Of a stretch of 64,000 nt of DNA, positions 18,300 to 25,784 are shown one piece after another. The notes under the pieces were generated by a model. It saw only the letters and a program-made list of their open reading frames with translations, was not told the DNA's origin and searched no databases. A program made the translations under genes and the position numbers. The stretch is from a bacterium (lineage in GTDB: Bacteria > Bacillota > Clostridia > Oscillospirales > Oscillospiraceae), in contig SFVC01000004.1 in NCBI GenBank assembly GCA_004560375.1, positions 24,506-88,505 of the forward strand, in the 5' to 3' direction. The stretch's first letter is position 1. The number at the start of each line of letters is the position of its first letter.

Positions 18300-19541
18300 T
18301 CATTTTTTCCACCGCTTCAGCATGGGAAAGAACTGGTGCATCTGGGCCTTGGCCTGCTCCTGGGTCATGCCGGGGTTGGCCTGGGCCATCATGGGGGCGC
18401 AGAAGTCGATCATCTCGTCCATGGTCATTTCCCCCGCGAACTTCCCGTCCTTGTAGCAGTAGGAGCAGTAGTCCGCGCTGGGTGAGCCGTCCGCCTCGGT
18501 GCCGTGGGCGGCGCCGGGGCCCAGGGGCATCCCGCAGGACTGGCAGAATTTCATGTCTTTGTATTGTTCCATGGCTGGAACCTCCTTTGTTTGGGATGGT
18601 TCCATGGTATCATCCGGAACCTGACAGGGTGTGTCAGGTTCCGAGGCGTGGGCGAAATAAATTTCCCGGCCCAGGGCGGCCAGCCGCCAGCGCAGCGTGT
18701 CCGGCGAGAGCACCTCCACCGCCGCCCCGAAGCTGAGCAGGTAGCCGTACAGCCACTGATCCTCGGGGAACACTGTCTCCACCAGCAGGGATCCGTCCGG
18801 CTGGACGGACACGCAGCCCTGATCGAACTCGTCGTACACCCGGTAGGCCATGCAGCGGGCGAAGCGCAGCCGGACGGACACCCGGAACAGGGGCGGGATC
18901 TCGCCGGAATAGTCCACCTCCGGGGGGTTCAGCGGCTGGTGGAACCCCTCCCCGGTGAGCTCCGGGGACAGGATGCGGGACAGGCGGAAGGTGCGGTAGC
19001 CCTCCCGCTCCGGGTCGTAGGCCTGCAAGTACCACCCCTGGCCCTTGAACACCAGCCGGGCGGGCAGCACCCGCCGGGGCCGGGTGGAGCCGTAGGAGCT
19101 GGCATAGTCAAAACGGAGCACCCGCCGCTCCAGCACCGCCCGCTTCAAAAGCTGGAACTTCTCGCTGTCCGCCGTCCCCGCCCCCCAGCGGGACAGGTTC
19201 ACCTGGAGCCAGTCCTCCGGCTCCCGGCGGAACAGGGCGGACAGCTTGGTGAGGGCCTGCTCCCCTTCCCCGCCGGGCAGGCTTTGCAGGGCCAGCAGGA
19301 GCTGCCGCTGTTCCTCGTCGGACAGGGCGGCCTTGTCCAGCACGTGGCCGGGGAGGAGGGCCACCCCGCCCCCGGCCCCTTGGGCGGTGTAGACGGGCAC
19401 CCCGGCGGCGGACAGGGCGTCCACGTCCCGCAGCACCGTGCGCTGGGACACCTCCAGCCGTTGGGCCAGCTCGGCGGCGGTCATGCGGCCCCGCTCCAGC
19501 AGCAGGTACACCATCTGAAATTGACGGCTGACCACGGACAT
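18300..19541 (-). CDS. YafY/WYL-type HTH regulator fused in frame to a zinc-ribbon protein
   Basis: The 413-residue frame starts at the ATG at 19541 (AAGGGGGGAG upstream), in preference to 19565. Residues about 1-60 form an HTH_11-type DNA-binding domain (GRMTAAELAQRLEVSQRTVL, RDVDALSAAGVPVY). Residues about 130-310 form the WYL ligand/nucleic-acid-sensing part. The last 90 residues begin MEQYKDMKFCQSCGMPLGPG and form a zinc-ribbon protein (CQSCG...CSYC) with a helical tail. In relatives these two parts are commonly separate neighbouring genes. Here an internal ATG at 18572 has a perfect AAAGGAGG, and a 12-bp inverted repeat lies just before it, so the zinc-ribbon part may also be made alone and autoregulated. 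Confidence 0.85.
   Translation of the reverse strand: MSVVSRQFQMVYLLLERGRMTAAELAQRLEVSQRTVLRDVDALSAAGVPVYTAQGAGGGVALLPGHVLDKAALSDEEQRQLLLALQSLPGGEGEQALTKLSALFRREPEDWLQVNLSRWGAGTADSEKFQLLKRAVLERRVLRFDYASSYGSTRPRRVLPARLVFKGQGWYLQAYDPEREGYRTFRLSRILSPELTGEGFHQPLNPPEVDYSGEIPPLFRVSVRLRFARCMAYRVYDEFDQGCVSVQPDGSLLVETVFPEDQWLYGYLLSFGAAVEVLSPDTLRWRLAALGREIYFAHASEPDTPCQVPDDTMEPSQTKEVPAMEQYKDMKFCQSCGMPLGPGAAHGTEADGSPSADYCSYCYKDGKFAGEMTMDEMIDFCAPMMAQANPGMTQEQAKAQMHQFFPMLKRWKK
18615..18643. promoter_or_regulatory. Perfect inverted repeat, likely operator, inside the WYL-zinc ribbon gene
   Basis: CGGAACCTGACA and TGTCAGGTTCCG form perfect 12-base arms around GGGTG. On the minus strand the site overlaps a CTGACA / TGATAC promoter-like pair just upstream of the internal zinc-ribbon start. 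A regulator-bound operator is the simplest reading; an RNA hairpin is the alternative. Confidence 0.6.
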
Positions 19542-19646
19542 GGGCGCTCCCCCCTTTTTCGCCATTGTACCACACTATGACGGGAAGGGGAAGCCTCAAT
19601 GGGGCCTCCCCTTCTTTTCCATCTATGCAAGCGCCCCGGGGTGTGC

Positions 19647-19652
19647 TATAAT
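19647..19652 (+). promoter_or_regulatory. -10 element for the metallophosphoesterase-rubrerythrin gene
   Basis: A consensus TATAAT preceded by TGTGC lies about 70 nt before the start. The -35 region (TATGCA) is weak. Confidence 0.5.
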
Positions 19653-19722
19653 TAGGGGAAATTTACCGCTCCGCCCCCAGGCCGGAGTTCCGGCAGGCGG
19701 AGGCAAGAAGGAGGGCCAACGA

Positions 19723-20982
19723 ATGGGTCAGGGAAAGCTCATCTTGGTTCAACAGCCCATTGTCCGGGTGGCGGGCGTGCGCTCCATAGGCGTCATCGGG
19801 GATCCCGGCTGCGAGGGGCTGGGAACCTACAACATGAAGATCTACGCCGGGGCATTGCAGGAGACCGCCCGGGACGACCTCACGCTGGTGGTGGGGGATC
19901 TGGTTCCGGCGGGCACGCCCCACCACTACCGAACCATCTGCGGCATGACCCAGGTGCTGGCGGAACACGACGTCTATGCCCTCCGGGGCAACCACGACAC
20001 CGGCGCCTACGGCGACTATTTCGGACTGCGGAACTATGCGCTGCTGGCGGATCCCTTCGCCCTGGTGGTGCTGGACAACGCGGAGCGCACCTTTGAGGAG
20101 GAGGGGCTGGCCCTGCTCACCCAGGTGCTGGCGATGGAGGAGGTCCGCCGGGCGATCGTGGCCTTCCACATCCCGGTGCCCAACCACTTCATCCAAAACT
20201 GCGTCTCCCAGCAGGAGTTCGACCGCCTGCGCCAGGCCTACGGCCCCCACCGGGAGAAAGTGGCCTACCTGTTGTGCGGCCATGTCCACTCCCGGTTTGT
20301 GGACGAGGTGGACGGCATCCCCCTGATCTGCACGGGGGGCGGCGGAGCCATGATCGAGGATGTGTCCCAGTCCATCCGAGCCTGGGACGTGGAGCACCAC
20401 GTGGTTCATTTCTATGAGGAGGACGGGGCCCTCCGGTTCCGCATCGCGGATCTGCCGGAGGGCGGCTACCGCCGGGAGCGGGACGACCCCCTGCTGCGGC
20501 AGCAGCTGGAGGCCACGGTGCAGGGGGAGCTGCTGGCCCACTTCCGCTACCTGATGTTCGCCGACCGGGCCAGGCGCAGGGGGATGGAGGACGTGGCCCA
20601 GCTGTTCCAGGCCCTGGCCGCCTCCGAATACTACCACGCCCGCAGCTTTTTCTCCGTGCTGGAGCAGCCCGCCCCCTTCAAGGACGCAGCCAAGGGCTTC
20701 CTCCCCGGGGAGACCTTCGAGTATGAGCGCCTCTACCCCATGCTGGCCGCCTACGCCCGGGATCACCACAGCCCCCTGGCGGAGCAGGCCTATCTGGGCG
20801 CGGCCCGGGCGGAGAAAATCCACGCGGCCCTCCTGGACCAGGAGCTGGACGCGGAGGGGGCCCAGCTTGGCCCCGTCTATGTCTGCCCCATCTGCGGGTA
20901 TGTGATGGCGGGGGACTCCATCCCCGAGCGCTGCCCGGTGTGCGGCGGCCCCCAGCGGCAGTATGAGGCGTTCGGCGGCTGA
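19723..20982 (+). CDS. Metallophosphoesterase-rubrerythrin fusion protein
   Basis: The 419-residue protein joins two iron- or metal-dependent modules. The start at 19723 is set by AAGGAGGG. Residues about 20-215 look like a calcineurin-type phosphoesterase: GDLVPAG, RGNHDTGAYGDY, a His in AFHIPVPNHF, and LLCGHVHSRF. The first D-x-H motif appears as DPG, so one metal ligand may be missing. Residues about 265-370 are a rubrerythrin four-helix domain with two ExxH units (ASEYYHARSF, RAEKIHAALL). The last 40 residues are a rubredoxin-like VCPICGYVMAGD...CPVCGGP. Rubrerythrins reduce peroxide in anaerobes. A stress-linked phosphatase is a guess. The gene converges on the aldo/keto reductase. Confidence 0.88.
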   Translation: MGQGKLILVQQPIVRVAGVRSIGVIGDPGCEGLGTYNMKIYAGALQETARDDLTLVVGDLVPAGTPHHYRTICGMTQVLAEHDVYALRGNHDTGAYGDYFGLRNYALLADPFALVVLDNAERTFEEEGLALLTQVLAMEEVRRAIVAFHIPVPNHFIQNCVSQQEFDRLRQAYGPHREKVAYLLCGHVHSRFVDEVDGIPLICTGGGGAMIEDVSQSIRAWDVEHHVVHFYEEDGALRFRIADLPEGGYRRERDDPLLRQQLEATVQGELLAHFRYLMFADRARRRGMEDVAQLFQALAASEYYHARSFFSVLEQPAPFKDAAKGFLPGETFEYERLYPMLAAYARDHHSPLAEQAYLGAARAEKIHAALLDQELDAEGAQLGPVYVCPICGYVMAGDSIPERCPVCGGPQRQYEAFGG

Positions 20983-20991
20983 GGAGCACCC

Positions 20992-22101
20992 CTATTGCTC
21001 AAATTCCCGGGCCACGTCCACCAGCAGCTCCCGGATGGGCAGATGCTGGGGGCAGGCCTTTTCGCACTTGCCGCACTTGATGCAGTCGCCGGCTTTGCCC
21101 CCCTGCTTGGTGTGAACCTCGTTATAGTAGTAGTCGGCGTTCCAGTCGTGATAGAGCTGCCTGGCGTTCATCACCGCGAACAGGTCGGGGATGGAGATCT
21201 TCTGGGGGCAGCCCTCATCCACGCAGTACCGGCAGGCGGTGCAGGGGATCAGGTTCTTGGCGCGGAAGATCGCCTGCACCCGGGCTACCGCCTCCCGTTC
21301 CCGCTCGTCCAGGGGCCGGAAGTCCTTCATGAAGCTGAGGTTGTCCTCCATCTGCTCCACATTGCTCATGCCGGACAGCACCATCATGACTCCCTCAAAC
21401 CCGGCGGCAAAGCGGATGGCGTAGCTGGCGGGGCTGCCGCCGCCCAGCGCCCCGAACACCCCCATGGCCTCCTCCGGCAGGTTTGCCAGATTGCCGCCCT
21501 TCACCGGCTCCATGACGATCACCGGCTTGCCGAACTTCCGGCACACCTCGTAGCATTTGCGCCCCTCCACCGCCGGGTCGTCGTAGTCGGCATAGTTAAA
21601 CTGGATCTGCACCACCTCCATCTGGGGGTACTCGGTGAGGATCTGCTCCAGCACCTCCGCCCGGTCGTGGAAGGAGAGGCCCACGTGGCGGATCTTCCCC
21701 TCCGCCTTCAGCTCCAGCGCCGTCTCATAGGCGCGGCACTTTTTGAAGAACCGGAAATTCTCCGCGCTCTGGGCGTGCATCAGATAGAAGTCGAAGTAGT
21801 CCACGCCGCAGGCCTCCAGCTGGCTCTGGAACAGGGGGCGGATATCCGCCTCAGTCTGGAACAGGTAGCCGGACAGCTTGGTGGTGAGCACATAGCGCTC
21901 CCGGGGGTAGCGGCTGGTGAGGCACGCGCGCAGGGCGGGCTCGCTCTTGCCGTTCAGGTAGCCGTGGGCGGTGTCGAAGTAGTTGAAGCCCGCCTCCAGG
22001 AAGGCGTCCACCATCCGGCAGGTCTGGGGCAGATCCACCTCGCCGTCCTTCATGGGCAGGCGCATGGCGCCGAAGCCGAAGTTTTTCTTGATCCGATCCA
22101 T
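20992..22101 (-). CDS. Aldo/keto reductase with C-terminal 4Fe-4S ferredoxin domain
   Basis: The 369-residue protein is a TIM-barrel aldo/keto reductase fused to a dicluster-like ferredoxin tail, a type common in anaerobic Firmicutes. The N-terminal FGFGAMRLPM, the catalytic-region FNYFDTAHGYLNGKSE (Asp/Tyr), a Lys in LTTKLSGY and HVGLSFHD are visible. Near the C-terminus are CTACRYCVDEGCPQ and CIKCGKCEKACPQHLP, two cysteine sets for [4Fe-4S] clusters. Its substrate is unknown. It is cytosolic, transcribed alone, and its promoter has the long spacer and dyad of a MerR-family target, suggesting induction by aldehydes or thiol stress. A TetR gene is divergent. Confidence 0.92.
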   Translation of the reverse strand: MDRIKKNFGFGAMRLPMKDGEVDLPQTCRMVDAFLEAGFNYFDTAHGYLNGKSEPALRACLTSRYPRERYVLTTKLSGYLFQTEADIRPLFQSQLEACGVDYFDFYLMHAQSAENFRFFKKCRAYETALELKAEGKIRHVGLSFHDRAEVLEQILTEYPQMEVVQIQFNYADYDDPAVEGRKCYEVCRKFGKPVIVMEPVKGGNLANLPEEAMGVFGALGGGSPASYAIRFAAGFEGVMMVLSGMSNVEQMEDNLSFMKDFRPLDEREREAVARVQAIFRAKNLIPCTACRYCVDEGCPQKISIPDLFAVMNARQLYHDWNADYYYNEVHTKQGGKAGDCIKCGKCEKACPQHLPIRELLVDVAREFEQ

Positions 22102-22133
22102 GTCAGTGTTCCTCCTTTGTCCAATCTATAGCT

Positions 22134-22164
22134 ATTATAATAGTTGGAGTGCGCTCCAGGTCAA
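22134..22164 (-). promoter_or_regulatory. MerR-type promoter/operator of the aldo/keto reductase gene
   Basis: On the minus strand TTGACC (22164-22159) and TATAAT (22139-22134) are 19 nt apart. The spacer contains the dyad TGGAG-N4-CTCCA (22145-22158). A 19-bp spacer bearing a CTCCA-type dyad is the hallmark of promoters untwisted by MerR-family activators (NmlR/AdhR-like boxes). No MerR gene is in the window. Confidence 0.75.
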
Positions 22165-22293
22165 GTGTTATTTGCAGGTTTTCTCAAAAACATCCGGCGG
22201 GGCGGCGGAAGGGAGGGCTTTTCCCATGTGCAAAACCGGACGGGCCGCCGCCTCGCGCCCGTCCCCCCGGCGCTCCCCACCGGCAAAAAGCTA

Positions 22294-22322
22294 TTGCCAT
22301 TCCGGGCGAAATAGTATATAAT
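22294..22322 (+). promoter_or_regulatory. Promoter of the TetR-family gene
   Basis: TTGCCA (22294-22299) and a perfect TATAAT (22317-22322) are spaced by 17 nt, 48 nt before the TTG start. Confidence 0.75.
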
Positions 22323-22369
22323 ACTTCTGTTAAGAAACCTTCGTCCACCGTTGAGAGGAGGGGCCGTAT

Positions 22370-22978
22370 TTGGACGATACCAAAACAAGAATCCTCTCCG
22401 CGGCCATGAAGGCCGTCCGGCAATATGGGCTGGAGGGCGTCCGTGTGCAGAACATCAGCGAGCTGGCCGGCATCTCCCCCGGGGCCATGTACCGCTACTT
22501 CAAGAGCAAGGACGAGCTGATGGCGGCCTGCTTTGCCAGCGTGGATCAGCAGGCGGCCGAGATTTTCGAGCATCTGAAGTTCAACCCCCTGATCATGCTC
22601 TCCGATCCCATGAAGGCGGTCAGAAGCCTGTGGGTGCCCTACTTCCGCTTCTGGGTGGCCCATCCGGACGAGACGGTGTTCTACCACCGCTTCCGGGACA
22701 GCGCCGCCTTCCCTGAGTTTTACAGGCACTACGACGGAAGCCATTTCAACACCTTCGGCAGCATGGTGCGGGCCTTTATGAACACCTTCCCCAGCCTGCG
22801 GGGGATCAACCAGGATCTGCTGTGGCTCCACGTGCTCACCTCCACCGTGATGTACGCCAAATACGTGGTGGAGGGCGTGCTGCCCAGCACCCAGGAGACG
22901 GAGGACACGGTGTTCCAGTTTATCAGCGTGGGCTTGAGCGGCTACCTGCGATCCGAGAACGCAACTCCAAGTACCTAA
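22370..22978 (+). CDS. TetR/AcrR-family transcriptional regulator
   Basis: This 202-residue regulator has an N-terminal TetR helix-turn-helix: TKTRILSAAMKAVRQYGLEG, then VQNISELAGISPGAMYRYFK (recognition helix) and SKDELMAACF at about residues 4-55. The remainder is the helical ligand-binding and dimer domain. The start is TTG, preceded by GAGGAGGGG; no ATG fits. It is divergent from the aldo/keto reductase and followed by a terminator, so it is probably a single-gene unit. Its ligand and targets cannot be read from the sequence. Confidence 0.9.
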   Translation: MDDTKTRILSAAMKAVRQYGLEGVRVQNISELAGISPGAMYRYFKSKDELMAACFASVDQQAAEIFEHLKFNPLIMLSDPMKAVRSLWVPYFRFWVAHPDETVFYHRFRDSAAFPEFYRHYDGSHFNTFGSMVRAFMNTFPSLRGINQDLLWLHVLTSTVMYAKYVVEGVLPSTQETEDTVFQFISVGLSGYLRSENATPST

Positions 22979-22984
22979 AAACGC

Positions 22985-23010
22985 GCCGCCCCAGGGCGGT
23001 TCGTTTTTGA
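22985..23010 (+). terminator. Terminator after the TetR gene
   Basis: A GCCGCC/GGCGGT stem with a CCAG loop is followed by TCGTTTTT. Confidence 0.6.
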
Positions 23011-23022
23011 CGCAAACTGAAA

Positions 23023-23100
23023 CAAATATTTATTTATCTACCTCTATGGTCTGGCGTCGCTCGGGCCTTTTATTTGGCCCTGCTGATAAATAAACATTTG
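23023..23100. repeat. Inverted-repeat element with nested hairpin, possible structured RNA or dispersed repeat
   Basis: Sixteen-base arms at 23023-23038 and 23085-23100 are inverted copies with one mismatch (CAAATATTTATTTATC against GATAAATAAACATTTG). Inside is a second perfect hairpin, GGGCC (23063-23067) with GGCCC (23076-23080). The arms are very AT-rich in a GC-rich genome. The rest of the 22,979-23,204 gap holds no recognised gene. The element could be a mobile-element remnant, a dispersed intergenic repeat or an RNA leader for the downstream cluster. Confidence 0.6.
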
Positions 23101-23204
23101 CTCCAAAAGACCGCCTCGTCGGTTCGCTGATGCGTAACGCCCTGCGGAAGCCAGAGCCTCCGCTTGCATTGGCCTGACGATAGAAAAAGACAGGAGGAGT
23201 CCCT

Positions 23205-23729
23205 ATGAAACTGAAGATGAAAGCGAAAATCGCCAGCATCCACAACAAGATCTCCATCACCGACGAGGAGGGCGGCCTTGTGTATCAGGTACACAGCAAG
23301 GTGTTTTCCCTCCACAACGTCACCTACCTCACCGACGGGGAGGGGGAGGAGATCGCCGTCATCACCCGCAAGCCCGTCTCCATGCACGACGTCCACACCA
23401 TCCAGCTGGTGGACGGTACCGAGATCGAGCTTCGCACCGAGCTGCTCCATCTGACCCGCGATGTGCTGGACATCGAGGCCCTGGGCTGGCAGCTGACGGG
23501 CAACCTGTTACAGCACGACTACCAGCTGAAGGACGATCAGGGGCAGCTGCTGGCCCAGACCCACAGGAAATGGCTGTCCCTCCACGACACCTACGAGGTG
23601 GACGTTGTGGACGAGGAGCGGATGGATCTGATCGTGGCGGTGCTGGTGGCGCTGGACAAGATCATGGCGGATCGGCAGCTGGTGGCAAACGCCTCCGACG
23701 ACGCCGCCCGGATCAGCAAGCAAAACTGA
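23205..23729 (+). CDS. LURP-one-related (LOR/YxjI-like) protein
   Basis: The 174-residue protein resembles bacterial LURP-one-related/Tubby-like-fold proteins, whose function is unknown. The family pattern of alternating short beta strands and tight turns is plain: MKAKIASIHNKISITDEEGG, VYQVHSKVFSLHNVTYLTDG, LVDGTEIEL, GWQLTGNLLQHDYQLKDDQG and RKWLSLHDTYEVDV, followed by an MDLIVAVLVALDKIMADR helix. There is no signal peptide or membrane segment. The ATG follows AGGAGGAG. It is the first gene of a plus-strand cluster running to 28,436. Confidence 0.8.
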   Translation: MKLKMKAKIASIHNKISITDEEGGLVYQVHSKVFSLHNVTYLTDGEGEEIAVITRKPVSMHDVHTIQLVDGTEIELRTELLHLTRDVLDIEALGWQLTGNLLQHDYQLKDDQGQLLAQTHRKWLSLHDTYEVDVVDEERMDLIVAVLVALDKIMADRQLVANASDDAARISKQN

Positions 23730-23759
23730 CCGCCGCCCCCATCTCAAAACAGGAGTTGA

Positions 23760-24674
23760 ATGACCGTGCCACCTTCCCGTTCCGGCGTCCGGCCGGTCTC
23801 CCGGCCCGGGCGCCGGCTCCGCAAGCGGCGGCCTGATCCGCTGATCCGGATCATTGTGGCGCTGCTGTGCGTCAGCCTGATTCTTGTCCTCATCGCCGTG
23901 GGCGCCATCCTCTGGCGCTTTGCCGACCGGAATGCCCCGGCCTCCGGCCAACCGCCGGCGGCGGAGACGGCGTCTCCCGCACCGTCCCCGGCCGTTTCTG
24001 CCGCCCCCACCCTCCGGCCCGCCCTGGTGACCGGCCCGCCCCTGTCCCAGCCCCCGGAGGAATCCCCGCCGGGGCCGTCGGTGGATCCGGACGTGTGGCT
24101 CGCCGACGCCGTGTTCATCGGGGACTCCCGCACCGACGGCCTGCGGCTGTACGGCGGGATCGCCGACGTCGCCACCTTTCTGTGCCAGACCGGCCTGTCC
24201 GTCTACAAGGTGGAGCAGAACCAGGCCGTGATCCGCCAGGGGGAGAACCGGGTGTCCGTGCTGGACGCCCTGGGCAGAGGGAGCTACGGCAAGGTGTACC
24301 TGTCCCTGGGGCTGAACGAGCTGGGCTATTTCAACCCCGCCGGATACGCGGAGACCTACGGCCGGGTCATCGACGCCGTGGCCGAGCGCCAGCCCGACGC
24401 CCGGATCTACGTCCAGCTCATCATCCCGGTGAACGACGCCCGGTGCCGGGCCAGCGGCACCCCCTACTACATCACCAACCAGGCCGTGTCCGACTACAAC
24501 GCGGCGCTGACCAGGCTGTGCGCGGACAAGGACGTGACCCTGCTGGCCGCCCCGCCGGAGCTGCTGGATGAGACCGGGCAGCTGCGGGAGGACATCACCA
24601 CCGACGGCGCCCACTTCCGGCCGGAGGGCTACGCCCTGTGGCGGGACTACCTGCTGGCCCACACCGAGGGCTGA
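23760..24674 (+). CDS. Membrane-anchored SGNH/GDSL-type hydrolase
   Basis: The 304-residue protein has a basic N-terminus, one membrane helix at about residues 30-52 (IIVALLCVSLILVLIAVGAI) and a Pro/Ala/Ser-rich linker to about residue 108. An extracellular SGNH domain follows. Block I is VFIGDSRTDGLRL with the nucleophile Ser near 123, a GLNELGYF block is near 180, and the closing TDGAHFRPEGY carries the Asp/His pair. SGNH enzymes deacylate or act as esterases on cell-wall polymers and lipids; the substrate here is unknown. The ATG is preceded by CAGGAG. It lies 30 nt after the LURP-one-like gene and 42 nt before the first PF06541-type gene. Confidence 0.85.
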   Translation: MTVPPSRSGVRPVSRPGRRLRKRRPDPLIRIIVALLCVSLILVLIAVGAILWRFADRNAPASGQPPAAETASPAPSPAVSAAPTLRPALVTGPPLSQPPEESPPGPSVDPDVWLADAVFIGDSRTDGLRLYGGIADVATFLCQTGLSVYKVEQNQAVIRQGENRVSVLDALGRGSYGKVYLSLGLNELGYFNPAGYAETYGRVIDAVAERQPDARIYVQLIIPVNDARCRASGTPYYITNQAVSDYNAALTRLCADKDVTLLAAPPELLDETGQLREDITTDGAHFRPEGYALWRDYLLAHTEG

Positions 24675-24716
24675 GGCCCTCCAAAAAACTGTTCAAGTGA
24701 CTGAGGAGGGACGCGA

Positions 24717-25262
24717 ATGGAGCGTACTTCGGACAAAAAACGGGAGCTGTACCTCCTCCTGCTGCTGTTTGTGGCAGGGGGCGTGTTCGGCTTCCTCTAC
24801 GAGGAGCTGTTTTACCTCATCGACCTGGGGCATCTGATCAAGCGGGGCAGCACCTTCGGCCCCTGGATCCAGATCTACGGCTTCGGGGCGGTGTTCATCG
24901 CGGTGACCACCAAACGGCTGCGGGACAGGCCCTGGCTGGTGTTTCTGGCCTCGGGGCTGGTGTGCGGCGTGCTGGAGTATTTCACAGGGCTGGTGTTCGA
25001 CCGCTGCTTCCACATCCGCTCCTGGGATTACAACGTGGAGATCTGGAACTGGGGCAACATCGACGGCTACGTCTGCGCCCGTTCGGTGCTGTTCTTCGCC
25101 CTGTCCGGGCTGTTTCTCCAGTACGTGCTCCGGCCCCTGCTGGAGCGGTACGCCGATTGGGTCAAGCCCAAGACCCTGGCCCTCACCGCCGTCATCCCGG
25201 CGGCGGTGTGCATACTGGATATGATCGTCAGCACCCTTTACGACACCTTTTTCCGAACCTAA
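24717..25262 (+). CDS. PF06541 (putative ABC-transporter type IV / CmpB-like) membrane protein
   Basis: The 181-residue multi-pass protein fits the PF06541 family (putative ABC transporter type IV, CmpB-like). About four hydrophobic segments are visible. Family motifs are the first-helix VAGGVFGFLYEELFYLIDLG, then TFGPWIQIYGFGAV, ASGLVCGVLEYFTGLVFD and the aromatic SWDYN...WNWGNIDGYVC loop. The function is not established. The start follows CTGAGGAGG. A paralogue lies at 27675, and the two bracket the dead DUF5684 gene and the lipase-like gene, so a shared membrane role is likely. Confidence 0.82.
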   Translation: MERTSDKKRELYLLLLLFVAGGVFGFLYEELFYLIDLGHLIKRGSTFGPWIQIYGFGAVFIAVTTKRLRDRPWLVFLASGLVCGVLEYFTGLVFDRCFHIRSWDYNVEIWNWGNIDGYVCARSVLFFALSGLFLQYVLRPLLERYADWVKPKTLALTAVIPAAVCILDMIVSTLYDTFFRT

Positions 25263-25280
25263 AAACAGGAGGAATTGCTC

Positions 25281-25784
25281 ATGGCGTTTGTGTTGGATCT
25301 GCTGCGGCAGGCCGGCGATGTGCTGATCACCGCCTAGCTGGCGGTGGTGGTGGTGAGCGCGATTCTGGGCGCGCTGGCCATGTTCTTTGTGATGTGCTAC
25401 ATCTTCGAGGTGGTGGCCTGCTGGCGGGTCTTCAAGAAGGCGGGGCAGGGGGGCTGAAAAAGCCTGATCCCGGTATACAGCAATTATGTCCGCTACCGGA
25501 TCTCCTGGCGGCCCCTGTGGTTCTGGGTGAGCGCCCTGCTGCTGGTTGCCTCCACCGCCCTGGGCCATTTCTCGGGCCAGAACGCGGTGGCGGACGGCGC
25601 CTCCATTGTGGTGGGCGTGGCGGGCTTTCTGGTTCACATGGCGGGCCGCTGGAACCTGGCCCGGGCCTTTGGCCGGGGACCGCTGTTCTCCCTGGGCATG
25701 ATCCTGTTCCCCCCGCTGTTTACCCTGATCCTGGGACTGGGCGGCTCGGAGTACCAGGGCCCCCGGGCGGCGCAGAGGGGGTGA
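25281..25784 (+). pseudogene. DUF5684-like membrane protein with two in-frame stop codons
   Basis: One frame of 168 codons, good AGGAGG site and ATG, reads through except for TAG at codon 19 (25335-25337) and TGA at codon 59 (25455-25457). Ignoring them, the product has an N-terminal hydrophobic helix (LAVVVVSAILGALAMFFVMC), then EVVACWRVFKKAGQGG*KSLIPVYSNYV and two further membrane segments. DUF5684-type proteins read KAGxxGWxxLIPxYN at this place, so TGA replaces the conserved Trp (TGG). The frame is otherwise intact and its end overlaps the lipase start (GTGA). Point-mutated and recent is the natural reading; recoding is unlikely because other genes here stop at TGA. Confidence 0.8.

Noticed and set aside
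23030..23260. A 76-codon minus-strand frame across the inverted-repeat element
   Set aside because: It has no ribosome site, overlaps the start of the LURP-one-like gene and contains the hairpin arms. Better treated as a repeat or RNA element.
25335..25457. Stop-codon recoding (TGA as Trp or selenocysteine) in the DUF5684 gene
   Set aside because: TGA ends many intact genes in this window, TAG is also present in the same frame, and no SECIS-like stem was seen. Nonsense mutation is simpler.
24962..25780. Extension of the lipase-like frame upstream to 24962
   Set aside because: The upstream part overlaps the PF06541-type gene and the DUF5684 pseudogene in a different phase and reads as Arg/Gly/Ala junk. 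The signal peptide begins at 25781.
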